Of a stretch of 64,000 bases of DNA, positions 1 through 11,470 are shown in pieces; the stretch's first letter is position 1; each line of letters begins with the position of its first letter. Position numbers and translations under genes: made by a program. Source of the stretch: Lepiota brunneoincarnata (taxonomy: Eukaryota > Basidiomycota > Agaricomycetes > Agaricales > Agaricaceae); the NCBI GenBank assembly GCA_023014365.1, contig JAEBUN010000021.1:124001-188000 (forward strand), given 5' to 3'. The notes under the pieces were generated by a model, which was not told the origin of the DNA, ran no database searches, and saw nothing but the letters and a program-made list of their open reading frames with translations.

Positions 1-188
1 ACTAAATTTGCAGTCCAAGGTACAAAGAACGTTACAACAAACAAGCGACACAAGAGTACAGGCAAGGGAGCAGGTACACATTCATACATGCGTTCTGAAA
101 GGCGAAATTGTTTCATGATTCATAATGTCCATCTCCAACGACATCATCAGCGTAGTAAAGGGCGCGAATGACTAGCCCCCCTTTGACT

Positions 189-675
189 TTAGTTTCGCTT
201 CGGTCCGTTCGGCTTCGGCCCGTTGGTCTTCGGCCCCTTGCTGTTGGAGCAACCTCATCAGCACCCTTGTTCAATACGAGGACAGAGAAACTCACCCAGG
301 GCGGTATGGCTTTCGGTTGCCTCCCCTGGACCTGGACCTCGACCAGGACCTAGACCTAGACCTTGAACCTCTGGACCTGGACCTAGATCTGCCACCCCTT
401 GAGCGAGACCTGGACCTGGACCTGGACCTGGACCTGGACCGAGAACCCCTTGAGCGGGAGCGGCCCCTTCCACCACGGCCCCTTCCACGGCCTTTCCCAC
501 GACCTCTGCCTCCTGGGTGGCGACGTTCGACGGCGTATGCCTCGGCGGCGCGCTCCTCAAGTCCTCGGGCCGCAAGTGCCGTGTCTGCGGTGCCCAACGG
601 AGCCGGGGCAGAGACAACGGTGATGGCGAGAAGAGAGGTGACGACGAGGAATGCAAGAGAAGAGAAGATCTGCAT
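189..675 (-). CDS. Arg-Ser-rich secreted protein, left-arm copy
   Basis: Two exons are proposed, 675-296 and 240-189 (143 residues). Residues 1-20 form a signal peptide (MQIFSSLAFLVV start). A proline/alanine-rich pro-region with dibasic ERR and EER sites follows, then a Gly-Arg stretch and a long Arg-Ser repeat. An unspliced reading would stop at 292, but that TGA lies inside a GTGAGT donor. Splicing to the CAACAG acceptor gives a C-terminus ending RN and a TAA that the right-arm paralogue (34404-34822) shares, which supports the intron. A TATAAAA box lies about 95 bp upstream (769-775). RS dipeptides usually mark splicing factors, but the signal peptide argues for a secreted, perhaps Kex2-processed, basic protein. 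Function is unknown. The Asp-Leu ORFs on the other strand are shadows. Confidence 0.65.
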
Positions 676-768
676 GATGAATGCTAAGTTTGGCTTTAGA
701 AGCTTTGGTACGATGAGAGAAGAAACTTTAGAGGTTTCTGGGTTCTTTCCTGGTGCTTGGAGGGTACG

Positions 769-775
769 TTTTATA
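769..775 (-). promoter_or_regulatory. TATA box of the left RS-rich gene
   Basis: TATAAAA on the minus strand, 94 bp before the ATG at 675. The right-arm paralogue has the same box at nearly the same distance (34302-34308). Confidence 0.5.
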
Positions 776-1272
776 CCTTCTGCAGGGGGTGAACAGGCCA
801 CGCACTTTGCAAAATTTCAATATTGGTTTGGGGTGGAGAGCGGGGCCAAGCATGTTCAGGTACAGATGTCAGAAAGGGAGCTAGAAGATGAGACACCGCT
901 AAAGACTATAACGGTATCAGGCGCACAGAGCTCTACCTCACGGGATCTCAGGAATCTGCGTGGTGGACGTACGAATGATTGAGTTGACAAAAGAGGGGAG
1001 TACCTATCTATGAACCTCTGATTCGGTAATTAAAAAGCCTCATTTTGGTCCTTCGCAAGACGTTGGTTGGCCTGCGTTGTGTTCCCGAGGGCTCGGATAT
1101 TGACCTCAGGAAATAAGACGCACAGTACAGCCTTGCACGGCCAACCATGTCGGGTGTAATACCTGAATGCCAAGTCGTCTTGATCAATTGTGTTTGGACG
1201 GAGGCAGCCAAAGATTGAGACATCGTGTCAGCCTCCATCAGTTGCAAAATGGCCAGCGGAGAACTCTAATCA

Positions 1273-2382
1273 CTTGAGACCTATGGGAATACAAGAGGCC
1301 CGCATAGGGTGCCATAAATATCCCCATTTATTCAAAATGCGCTGACGAATGGACAGGCCTCACGTGTTCAGTCACACATGCAAAAAACAACAGCAGATCT
1401 ATTGTTCCTGTTTAGATAAATTGTGGAGTTGAAATATACATGGCACATTATTTTAGACTTTTTTAATTGTCTCTGTGGTTGCCATTTATCTGCTCACTGA
1501 ATTAGAAACCATGATTGAATAAGTGGTGTATCCATATAGATACATTTAGTTCAACAAAAGTAGCTAAATGTATTCTCCCACATACAGAAAATTAGTCAGT
1601 CTCTCCCAGTTGACATGTGCGCTTGCTGCACATTTAGTCTGAGTGATCAAATATGCGGGACAGTATTCGGGTGTCGTGGAGTGCCCTATATATTCAGAAA
1701 GTGTGACCCTCTTTTGTTGAGCAGCCCATGAGTGGGAGTGGGAGCAGGCCACTCAGATAATATGTGGCTTGTCGCTAACTCCATCACAACTGTCTGACAG
1801 ACATGTCACCTGGAAGTGTGCCTGACTGATATGTTGTGCCAACGAGAATATGGCAGCAAGTTAGGCATGCAATACCAAAAAAAAAGGGAATATCCCAGCA
1901 GCCCACTCCCATGCCCGCTCATGGGCCACTCAAAAAAAAGGGACTCATACATTCTGAACATACATAGCACTGCATGGCTCCTGCACACGCCCCCACGAAT
2001 TTAATTATTTGGACTGAATGCATGGGAATTATGCATGCCAACTGTGGGAGACCCACCAATTTTCCATTTCCGGCAGCATATGTTTGTGCACTTTTGTTGA
2101 ACTAAATGTATCTATATGGATACACCACTTATTCAATCATGGTTTCTAATTCAGTGAGCAGATAAATGGCAACCACAGAGACAATTAAAATAGTCTAAAA
2201 TAATGTGCCATGTATATTTCAACTCCACAAGCTATCTAAACAGGAACAATAGATCTGCTGTTGTTTTTTGTATGTGTGACTGAACATGTGAGGCCCATCC
2301 ATTCATCAGCGCATTTTGAATAAATGGGGATATTTATGGCACCCTGTGCAGGCCACTTGTATTCCCATAGGTCTCAAGTTAA
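1273..2382. mobile_element. Fold-back DNA element with ~290 bp terminal inverted repeats
   Basis: About 290 bp from 1273 (starting CTTGAGACCTATGGG) reappears inverted at about 2088-2382 with few mismatches. The middle (1565-2087) has a second imperfect palindrome around 1730-1930. No transposase ORF is present, so the element is non-autonomous. The right inverted-duplication arm keeps an uninterrupted site near 33757, showing that this segment was inserted. Flanks TCTAATCA and TTAATGTT could be a decayed 8 bp target duplication, but this is weak. Superfamily not assigned. Confidence 0.8.
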
Positions 2383-2596
2383 TGTTACTTACATCCTAAA
2401 CACGGCTAGGGCGCTTGCTGGAGGGATTGGCCTCGTGTGACGGGCATTCAGTAAAAGCTAAAACCTCTTAACTTCGAGCGCCTGCGTACCAGATCATTGG
2501 TACTAGAAGGACCTCCGTGCCTTGCGAGGCACTCAGAGACATAAAAACGTGATGGAGAGCGGTGTAGCTAAAGCTTAGAACATAGAGTCGCCCAGC

Positions 2597-2674
2597 ATGG
2601 ATGCCGGACTCGAGGCTCAGGCATGGATGCCGGACTCGAGGCTCAGGCATGGATGCCGGACTCGAGGCTCAGGC
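2597..2674 (+). repeat. Three perfect 26 bp tandem repeats
   Basis: The unit starting ATGGATGCCGGACTCGAGG is repeated exactly at 2597, 2623 and 2649. Each copy contains an XhoI-like CTCGAG. The overlapping short ORFs are an artefact of the repeat. Confidence 0.9.
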
Positions 2675-3036
2675 ATGCCTGCGATTTCAAATATCCGGCA
2701 TGTCGACAGTCATATCCCAACCGGTCCCTCCAGTCATGCTACAATGCAGGGAGAATCACCCGACCAGAACGGCGTTCAGCATGGGCCCTATTCAGCTTCC
2801 CCCCGCCATATTGCAAAGTCGCAGCACAATCCCATCTGAAGCAACGCTCTGGCGTGATGATACTCGCTGGCTTTCTCTCATTTTTGCACAATGCTTAGTT
2901 GATGGGCCTACAAGAAAAGAGTAACAGGGAGAGACGTGTAATGATACAGAAATAAATGCTGAATTCAACAAAGCGCTATGCATAGCCGGCATATAAATAG
3001 GCTGATAGTCGAAAAATCATATGTATGATGTCCATT

Positions 3037-3784
3037 CTACCGCTGCAAAGACAATCTGGATGGGGGCCACTCGAGATGGAGAATGCAAGGACAAAGAGTA
3101 TAAGGCGGGCGAAAATATAGAATAGGATACCAACGGAGGCAAGAAGGGCTGGATGTATTGACTAGAAGCTTATAAAATCGGGCGTCACTGGACTCCTCGG
3201 GGGTGAGGGCGAGATCGCGCAGGTAAACCGTGAAAGGTACGGCTGTGTTAGAAGTGCCGAGGAACGCCATAGCCAGCGCTCGGTGATGGATGGGAATGGG
3301 GATGACCATGGAGCGAGGCGAATTGCGCCAAACGAGACAGCGATGATTAGGGTAGGAAGGTACTCTTTTCCTCCAATGTTCTCAGCATAGAACTTTGGCA
3401 AACGTAGTAAGTCGAGGGAAAGCCCGGAACCGTAGCACATTCACCTATTGGACGGAGGGCCGCTTGAGCAAGCCGATATGGAACAACAGCCAGTCGCGTG
3501 GTCCATCCATGTTTCTTTGCATCATCAAACTTGTGAGTGACCCACCTCTGCTTTTCCTCTTCTGGGAGCGCGCGTCTGAGCAAGACAAGTAGCACTCGAT
3601 CATCGTCAGTATCAGGGACAGCCACGGGAGCGCTCGAAGACAAGTTGAGGGCAGCGAGAATGAGGAGAACAATGAGCATCGGAACAATGGGGTAGGGTGG
3701 ATAGGTTCTCCACTGAGCACACCATTCGATGGATGCCTCTGTCACGTTCACTTCATGTATTCCGTGCTTTCTTAGCATGAACAT
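3037..3784 (-). pseudogene. Broken multi-pass membrane protein gene, left-arm copy
   Basis: Fragments on the minus strand match the gene at 31845-33390: a hydrophobic segment with SSSAPVAVPDTDDD, then EEEKQRWVTHKFDDAKKHGW and RLAQAALRPIGE, then hydrophobic segments with YLRDLALTPEES. This resembles a large family of basidiomycete transmembrane proteins of unknown function. The central part present in the right arm (RTMQGIVWSCITTIFACAW to LPVTELEIVTL) is missing: the frame jumps from RRALPE straight to EEKQRW. Frame changes near 3430 and 3170 also break the gene. A pseudogene with an internal deletion is most likely. Confidence 0.65.
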
Positions 3785-4179
3785 TGTCTATCTCGGGTGG
3801 CGTTCTCTCCCACGCACAATTTATACCTAATATATTTCATAGCCACCCACCGTTAACTCTGAGGTAGGATTTAGGTTCAAACACCCACATGCGCGCCTCG
3901 GTGTAATGGTCACTCTCACGTATCATTTGGCACTTGAACACTGATATTAACTGGTACTTGGTGGCTCTCGGATTACCATTGCTTTTTGCTGCTTGGTTCC
4001 TATCTGGATTCTGCACCTTCTTTTCGAGGGGGCGTGCCGCAAAAGTAAGTCACGTGGAAGCCAACGTCGGGTTAGGACCGGCCAGTGTCTTCTCTCCACT
4101 GTTGTGGGACTCTGCCTCTTCCCGAAGAGGACGACAATCGTACCTTATTCGTGGACATCTACCCTCGCACCACCCGCAA

Positions 4180-4352
4180 ATGAATTGGGACTCACAAACC
4201 CCCCGGATGTGTCGCCAGGCATGTTCCTGACGCACAGACATCTGACGCGACTTTCGATATGGCATCTAATGGCGAGATACCCATGCGACAGAAGGACCTC
4301 CTCAATTGTGGCGCTCCTTTTTCGTTCGCTGATGTCCATCGCGTTGGATACG
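4180..4352 (+). pseudogene. F-box gene fragment
   Basis: The frame starting at 3993 contains YPCDRRTSSIVALLFRSLMS followed by IALD. It lines up with the F-box region of the intact gene at 43478 (CKRRMDVLSIALLSRSLTSI, then ALDVLW), including at nucleotide level (GCGAC, CTCCTTT, GGTCGCTGA). The similarity stops near 4350, where the PTPA remnant begins in another frame. It is an N-terminal scrap of an F-box paralogue. Confidence 0.5.
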
Positions 4353-4760
4353 CGTATCTGATCTTTCTACTGCAAGGGACAAAAGCCATTCTCGACGCGT
4401 TGGGTAGAGTAGAAGAATTCTGCAAGGATACTCCCCCAGTTGACAACGCTACGTCCGGGTTAGGGAAGCCTGCCTTCAGGGCATTCTATGACAAGGTTCA
4501 CGAGGTGTGTGCGTTGTTAATTGAACATGGTCAACGCAGAGGAAATAGGTGCCTCCTGAACTTCTTGAACCGCGCCCCTAGCACATAGTATTACCCCCAC
4601 CGCAAACCTACCCCCTACCACGAAACAGGTCAAAACATGGGACAAGGTCAACTCTGGGATGATTGAAATGAACCTCACCGAAGTTTTGGGCAAACCTCGT
4701 CGTCCAACATCTTTTCGTCGGCTCTCTCTTTCGCAACGAATAGCCCCCACTCTCCGGCGT
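4345..4760 (+). pseudogene. PP2A activator (PTPA/Rrd) remnant with internal deletion
   Basis: In the frame of 4259, residues around 4370-4510 read GTKAILDALGRVEEF, then TPPVDNATSGLGKPAFRAFY. This matches the conserved PTPA segment (TPPVDQPSRFGNKAYRTWY type). After a gap, 4630-4760 encodes WDKVNSGMIEM, then a +1 frame change, then VVQHLFVGSLF, the conserved C-terminal PTPA motif. The roughly 100 residues normally between these blocks are absent. PTPA is a peptidyl-prolyl isomerase that activates PP2A, normally about 300-400 residues, so this is a dead copy. The Pro/Gly-rich frame to 4980 may be its C-terminal tail. Confidence 0.65.
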
Positions 4761-6493
4761 CCAGCGACTCCCAGCAAAACTACCCACATAATCGTTGGCG
4801 CGCGCACACGCATCGAGATCCGGGTGGGCCTGGACAGAGAGAGAGGAGAGGTGGGGTGACTGTTGTGGGAGTCCTGTGCCACCTGATTTTGGTGCGACCA
4901 GGGCAGGACAGCAGGGGCAGCTGGGGGCGCCTGGAGTGGGTTTGAGAGGACCTGCGATTAGACCTGTGCCGTTTGATTAGAAGAAGTAGTGGTGAGGATA
5001 AAATTGCATCGTTACTTGAATCTAGTTATATCCCTCGATGAGTCTTGGGCGCGGTTTGCTGCAGGTGAGCGAGCGGGCAGATGCAAACATAAGGGAGTTG
5101 TCGTGGTCGGATGAATAGCACAGTAAGGGCACCAGTCACGATTGCTCCAACGCAGGGGCCAGTCGAGCAACGAACGATCTTCTCGCGTTCTTTTCCTTCT
5201 CATCCAATTGTTCCTTCTCCCGCCCATCCCTTGACAAACATCGAATGAAACCCAAATCGTCTTCCATTTGGTCGTACATATACATACTTACACAACAGCC
5301 CACCGAAATCAACTATGACGTCATATTGAGAATACTCGGGGAACCTTCGTTTAGTTCTGGATGCCGTGAGTCGTTATTGTCCAGTGTGGAAGCGCCGGAC
5401 TTGGAGGTTCTCGGTCCGATGTTTCTTTGATCGGGCGGCAAAGGTATTTTCCTACCCTAATGAAGCCAGACATAAGACAATTCCGGATTGCTCGCATCCC
5501 TCGCTCATGAAGGATAAGAACGCTGCGTGAATTACCACTCGACATGGCTTAGACGTATGTCAACACTTGCAGCGACTCTAGTACGAGATTGAATTCACGA
5601 TGTGTCGATATTCGGCTCTTGAAATATTTTATCGGTAATAGGCCGATACCGATAGCTTTCCTAGATCATATCCGGCCAGCCGGGGTGTCGGGGGAATTTG
5701 TCGCGCATCTTGCTTGGCGGGGTCGAGCCACATCCTTTAATATAGTACTTTTAATCGGCCACCTCCGAAAGTTGGTCGGAATTTTTTGGCAGGGATCATG
5801 TTTGCCAGCAATGCTGAGAATGATTTTGTGGCGTGCGGGGTAAGAGTGTGTACGTGAAGGTATGGTGTATTTGAAATATGTCCGCACACATAACAATAGC
5901 TAATTGTCTACAGCAGCCAATGGACGATGCCGATTCAAAGGTCCCAACAGCCGAACAACTCCAACGCCATTCCTCCTATCTCGTCGCATTGACTCCAACC
6001 CTGCTGGCCACACGGGATGGACATCACGTGATTTCACGGTGGTCTAGTCGCGCCCTCCAATTGTCCTCTTGATCGAACGACGCCCATTGCTCCATCCGAA
6101 TCAGGCCCATTCAAAGCATTTCGCGTTGTCCGAATCCATCGCGCCTCGGCTGCTTTATGTCGGACGAAAACGAGAACAACCCACGAATGGTGCGACTTAA
6201 CTTTTCCTTAGAGGTGAGATCAGAGCCTTTGGTGGTGATTATCATACCCATTCTCAGGCGCGCGGCTCTTGAGATCGCTTGTTCACTAACAATTAGCCCA
6301 TTCAACAGACCTGCTTCTAATTTAAACCCAACCACCGATATGTGCCGGCTCGGCCTGTAAAGGAAATACTCGCTTTAAAATGACATGACCATTCCAAGTG
6401 GCGCGTCTAATTCTTTCTTTGGGGAATGTCCTAGCAGAGACTCGACCTTTGGTCAAAGCTCCGCCTTCCCTCTTTGGAACTAACCGTTACTCG
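4761..6493. other. Intergenic, no gene recognised
   Basis: Short ORFs here show no domain, no mutually consistent frames and no repeat family I recognise. Parts near 5650-5760 are AT-rich and may be decayed repeat DNA. Confidence 0.4.
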
Positions 6494-6499
6494 TATAAA
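6494..6499 (+). promoter_or_regulatory. TATA box of the P450 gene
   Basis: TATAAA 41-46 bp before the P450 ATG at 6540. Confidence 0.5.
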
Positions 6500-6539
6500 T
6501 TCAAGAGCTCAGACCGGGTTTCAAAACAGCAACTCACCC

Positions 6540-8660
6540 ATGGAGTCGCTTCCACGCCCTGCCCTATATGCGCTGGGTTTTGCGTTCGTCTGTTGGTTGG
6601 GTTCCTACATCCGAGAGCGCAGGGCGAATCCCAATCGATTACCGTTACCACCTGGACCGAAGGGTTATCCAATCGTTCGGAATTTGTTCGACCTCCCCTC
6701 CATAAAGTCATGGCTCGTGTATAGGGACTGGTTCAAGATCTATGGTGAGTTGGTTGGATATCTTTTTTCCTTGAAAAATATTCTGACATTCTTCACAGGG
6801 GACATGGTTTATCTCAACGTGCTGGGTCAAGGTTTCTTGATTCTTGGAAGTCTGGAGAGGACGAACGATATCTTCGAGAAACGCTCAAACAATTACGCAG
6901 ATCGCCCCCGCATGCATATGCTCGAATTGTGAGTTGTGCAAATCTCTTGTGTCGTTCGTCGAATGCTGACACGCTTCAACCTATCAGGATGGGATGGGAT
7001 TACAATATTGGTTTACTCCCTTATGGGAGTTGGTGGCGTCGTCACCGTCGCAGCTTCCACGATTTATTCAATGCAAGCATCGTACCCAAATACCATCCCC
7101 ATCAGCTCACCAGCGCTCGTGCCTTCCTCCGAGATCTCCTAAAGGCGCCGGAAGACTTTCGGCACTTGATCCGTCTGTGAGTATATGAACCCCCACACCC
7201 ATCCGGAGCACGTCCCCCCCCCCCCCCCCCCCCCCACTTGAATTGCGCTCAATGCAATATTTAGATCTTTTGCCAAAACGATCATGAATGTCATATACGG
7301 TATCAAAGTCGACAGCATGGACGACCCATACGTATCAAACATCGAAGAATCTATGCGAGGATTCGCAGAGGCAGCGATGCCTGGAAAATTCCTCGTGGAC
7401 ACGTTCCCTATCATGAAACGCATCCCAAGTTGGTTCCCAGGCGCCGGATGGAGGCGGAAGGCCAACCGCTGGCGAGACATCAATTACGAGGTTCACACAA
7501 AGCCATTCGAATTCGTGAAGCAGCAGATGGTAAGCTTTTTGTTTGTCATCCCTCTGCAAGCCCGCGTCTGATAACCTGCCATCCCTAAATCGTAGAGAGA
7601 AGGAGTAGCTGTCCCATCCATTGCTACGACACTGATCGAAGAGTTGCCGCCTGATAATTCTCCTCAGCGTGAAGAGGCAGAAACGATCGCGAGGGACGTG
7701 TGTGCGGTGGCTTATGTAGGTTAGTACCCTGTTGAATATTTCCTCGGCCTATGCACCATAGCTCATCCGCGATTTCAAAGGTGGCGCCGATACGGTAAAT
7801 GATAACAGATCAAGTGTGTTGGCATAATCACTCACCTGGTATTCTCTAGACGGTTTCGTCGGTACAAACGTTCTTCATGTCGATGTGCTTGTATCCCGAG
7901 GTTCAGAAGAAAGCTCAGGCAGAGCTCGATGCCGTCCTCCACGGCCGTCTCCCCGAATTTGGTGATCGACCTTATCTTCCATATATTAATGCAGTGGTGA
8001 AAGAGACTATGCGATGGCAACCTGTTACGCCTCTTGGTATGTTCCTTCTTAAACCTACCACCGAACCTTGCTCAAATTGTGCTACCAGCTGTAGCTCATA
8101 CAACGACGAACGACGACGAGTATGATGGATTCCATATCCCCAAGGGTACTCTCGTGTTTGGAAATGTTTGGTATGTTGTAAACACTTCAAATATCACGCC
8201 AGAGTCTGACTCGCGGTATAGGACCATCTTACACGACCCAGACGTATTCGAGGAACCGATGGAGTACATTCCAGAACGCTATCTAAAGGACGGCAAGATC
8301 AACCCCGACATTCGTGACCCGACCGTTGCCGCATTCGGATACGGAAGGAGAATCTGTCCTGGTCGATTCTTCAGCGACAATACGTTGTTTGCGGTCATCG
8401 CAAGTGTGCTGGCAGTTTATGATATTAAACCTGGGTTGGATGAGAACGGTAATGAGGTGAAGTTTGAGGCGGATGTTACGGACGGAGTGATAACGTGCGT
8501 GGTTTTTTTGAGCCGTTTTTTTTTTAGGCCCCTTCGTCCCCCATGCTGATGTTCTATATATCATTGCAGGTATCCTGTCCCGTTCTCGTGCAGGATTACT
8601 CCGCGCTCCAAGGCAGCGGAGGAACTTATTTGTAACTCGGAATTTATGGATTGCGCTTAA
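6540..8660 (+). CDS. Cytochrome P450 monooxygenase (E-class group I)
   Basis: Ten exons: 6540-6744, 6799-6928, 6988-7176, 7265-7529, 7596-7719, 7781-7794, 7850-8036, 8089-8170, 8222-8494 and 8570-8660. They total 1560 nt (519 residues) and every phase agrees. Features in order: an N-terminal membrane anchor (about residues 7-22); the proline hinge [15 protein letters not shown]; the I-helix GGADTT, split over exons 5-7; the K-helix ExxR (KETMR); the PERF-type PERYL; and the heme-binding [11 protein letters not shown] with its cysteine ligand. It should be an ER-bound heme-thiolate oxidase needing P450 reductase. The sequence resembles basidiomycete P450s near the CYP64 (O-methylsterigmatocystin oxidoreductase-like) group; the substrate cannot be told. 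Apparently intact. Intron 3 carries a 22-base C run, and exon 6 is a 14 nt micro-exon. Confidence 0.93.
7214..7235 (+). repeat. Poly-C run of 22 in P450 intron 3
   Basis: A homopolymer of 22 C lies 30 bp before the intron acceptor. The G-rich complement could form unusual structure. The true length may differ through sequencing error. Confidence 0.8.
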
Positions 8661-9123
8661 GACAACAGGATGGGTTATATAATTGGGATTGACACTATAT
8701 CTATATGCCTACCATTTCGTCTTCTTATGATCCAGTACTTTTTTGTTAATTTCACCTGTTGCTGAAAATCATCATCACACTCTTTTAGAGAAGAAAGTCT
8801 CGAACGGGTCTGTCATTCCCCTGGCCACTTCTACTACCTCGTCTGCTCCTGTTATAGTGTCGAGTTGTGTACATCCTCTTCGGGATAGATTCTCGGGAAT
8901 AGTGGGACTGCCATGGGGAGAAGTAAGGTCTGACATTGAATTTGCTGCGTTGTGGCGCACAGCACAGGAGGAATGAAAGTAAAGAGAGGGAATGGATTCC
9001 TTAGCGAAGGTAATAACGTACGAGTGCGAGATATCCTGACGTCATTGCTCGACAATAATACTGTGACCTAACCCTACAGTCAACAACCCTCTCACGGAGT
9101 GCTGCAATAATTGTCTGTAGTGG
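8661..9123. other. P450 3' flank, no gene seen
   Basis: No supported gene. It ends at the abrupt breakpoint of the truncated esterase copy at 9124. Confidence 0.4.
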
Positions 9124-10258
9124 TTCAAAGACGTGGTTGACCAATCAGGGTACGCGTAATAGTCGCTTTCGTACTCTCAACTGACACAATGTATCGGTTC
9201 AACAGGTGTTCCTCTGCACCAGGTACTCTCACCTGTCTACGCCAAGTGGACATCAACATTCTCAACAAAGTCAACCTCAACATCACTGAAAACCAATTCT
9301 TCGGGACCTGTATCTTCGTTCCTGTCGTGGATGGCAAACTCATAACGAAACGGCCAACTCAACAACTGCGCCAAGGAAGACTGAATGGGGTGCGTGTCCC
9401 TTTCTTTTTTTTATAACATTTGGGAATTTACCCATGTGGAAATTGGTCAGAAGGCGCTCCGTGCTGTGACAAATAGCTTCGAGGGCACGATCCTCGTTGA
9501 CAGCCGCACCGCTGATACCGGTACGACTCCAAAATATATTGCAATTTTATTTCCGGAATTGAAGAGGAAGCATATCGCCGCTGGTACTGCCCAGTATGCG
9601 GGCCTCGGTGTGCCAATTGATCAAGCCAGAGCTATCATGGGCGAAGGTGGGTCTGCGACTTTCTCTCATTAGTGCTCATACTGAAAATTTTACCTAGCGA
9701 TCTTAATTTGTCCGACAGATTTCTTGCTTCGTGCATTCAAGGGCAAAGGTTTCAAGGTGGGTGGATACTTTTTACATTTTAGAATATAGTTTTGGACTCT
9801 CGACAATAGGGCGAATTCGCCATTCCACCTGCACTCCATGGAAACGATATTCTCTACTACTTCCCGCAGTACGTTCTTCATTTCTCGTACTCTCACCCCT
9901 TGTTTGTCTCACCACGTTTATTCAACAGTGCGATTGTTACAGTATCTCCCCCGTTGAATAATTCTGAGTTCGTCAACAACTTTAGCCAATCGTTCATGAA
10001 TTTTGTCTTGGCGATGAATCCGAACGTGAAGTGGGACCCATCAAAAACTTTGCCTCAGTGGCCGAGGTGGAATAAAGGGAGTCGAGTGGAAATGGTGTTT
10101 AACAAAACGGAGGCGGATGCGCCTGTGTTCGAGTTGGGAAAAACGGACAACGATTTGATGAGTCGTTGTGAGTGAGTGTAGACCACTTTTGAGTTTGGTT
10201 GTGTTACTGATGCGATCTTAGCTTTTGGGAGAACGTAAGCGCGTTTACAGCCCAGTAG
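9124..10258 (+). pseudogene. 5'-truncated carboxylesterase copy 1
   Basis: Closely matches exons 8-14 of the intact gene at 14345-16652, from FKDVVDQSG through NLNITENQFFGTCIFVP and the His-region PPALHG to the same terminal codons (stop at 10258). Everything upstream is missing, including the signal peptide, oxyanion hole and GESAG nucleophile elbow, so it cannot make an active enzyme. Similarity with the intact locus begins inside exon 8 and continues past the stop to about 10760, so the duplicated block includes the 3' flank. Confidence 0.85.
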
Positions 10259-10767
10259 ATCAGTCATGTTAAAATGTTTCATTACCCAAATTATGCTCTT
10301 GCGAGCTTACATTCACGTTCTGCCTAATCTAACTTGCCGGCACTACTTACCCAAGCTGCTCTTAGCGCTTGCGAACTGAACGCTCCTTTGAGCTGCTCAC
10401 CTAGCTAGTTCTCGGATGCTATACGAAGCGGAGGTTCCGGTGAACCCAGAGTGTGATGTATCAGCCAGGAGAGCATGAGCGAATTCTTGCTCCATACTTT
10501 AACCATTATCATTCTCAATGAACAGGAGAACCACAAGTTGGTGAAGAGCATGCATATACAAGCTATATATTGTGATCACGCAGCTTCTCAACAATACTTT
10601 CTGCTTCAACGATATCTCCTAGTCCTCCCTTCAGCTCCGTCATTTTCATGGCATACTTCTCTGCCCAGTAGAACTGCAAAGGCGTGCACGCATGATGTCC
10701 CATCATGGTGCAAGAAAAACATTGTCATACTGCTCGCAATATGGCCTGCACGATACCAACACATCGG

Positions 10768-11395
10768 TGAAGAGAGACAGCCTCTTCTACAAGTACGTAG
10801 CGCTGGAGCGAAACGAAACAAGGCGAAACAAGGGGTTCGAGGTGCGAGTGTGATTGACGGAACGGTCACAGGGCTACAGAAACCGTGTAGTCCGACTGGC
10901 GAGAGGAGAGCGATTGAGAAAAGAAAGAGATGAGAGGCTGGGTCGTGTATGACTGGAGAACGAGTCTTCAAGAGGTGTCCTTTATACACATACAGAGTTA
11001 CAATATATTATTCTTCTCCTATGTTGGAAAGCGATAGAAAAATGAGAGAGAAAAATGAGCCTAAACTACTTGAGAGTCGGAGAATGTGAAACAGGGGAAG
11101 AAATGGGAAATTTCGTAGATACGTGAGTGAAGGACTAGGAAAGATAAAGGGAGGCGGTCTGCGAAGCATAGAGAACCATAAACAGAGAGAATTGTTTCTT
11201 CTACGATGGCGTTCAGAGGATGGGATGAAATGGAGTGAGAAGATTTGAATATGCGAGGACGGGAGTGGAATGTGGAGGTTGTCGAAATGGATGTCTTCCT
11301 TGGACACGGGCGCTCCGAGGTTCGTTCCGGGTTCATCAGGGCGATAGGTAATGAGTGGTGGCCACGACATGAGTAGCTACTTGTCCACCTCTACA
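10768..11395 (-). mobile_element. Solo LTR, subfamily 1 (628 bp)
   Basis: On the minus strand it runs TGTAGAGGTGG to CTCTTCA, TG..CA like an LTR, and matches the two longer LTRs at 11471 and 22558 at its ends and in the GGGCGCTCCGA block. The paralogous 3' flank of the intact esterase (about 17100-17135) lacks it, giving an empty site. Flanking ATCGG/CCGGC is not a clear target duplication. No internal domain is present. Confidence 0.7.
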
Positions 11396-11470
11396 CCGGC
11401 GCTTGATATCCGAAATTGGCCCTGGGAGAGATCTCGATGTTCTTGCGGACACATCATACGGCAGGCCCAG

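Larger units (their letters stand above)
1..3721. repeat. Left arm of a large inverted duplication
   Basis: The reverse complement of this stretch matches 31845-35026. The RS-rich secreted gene, the spacer beyond it and the membrane-protein gene occur in mirror order. The first bases of the window match the right arm just before 35026, so this arm probably runs past the window edge. The inner edge is near 3721, where similarity to 31845 stops abruptly. The arms are diverged, with many substitutions and private insertions, so the duplication is not recent. Confidence 0.85.

Noticed and set aside
317..982. Long plus-strand ORF rich in Asp-Leu opposite the RS-rich gene
   Set aside because: It is the complement of the Arg-Ser repeat; the minus strand has the signal peptide, TATA box and a paralogue with the same layout.
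7214..7235. Poly-C as a CRISPR or telomere-like repeat
   Set aside because: It is a simple homopolymer; no spaced repeats or telomere unit occur in the window.
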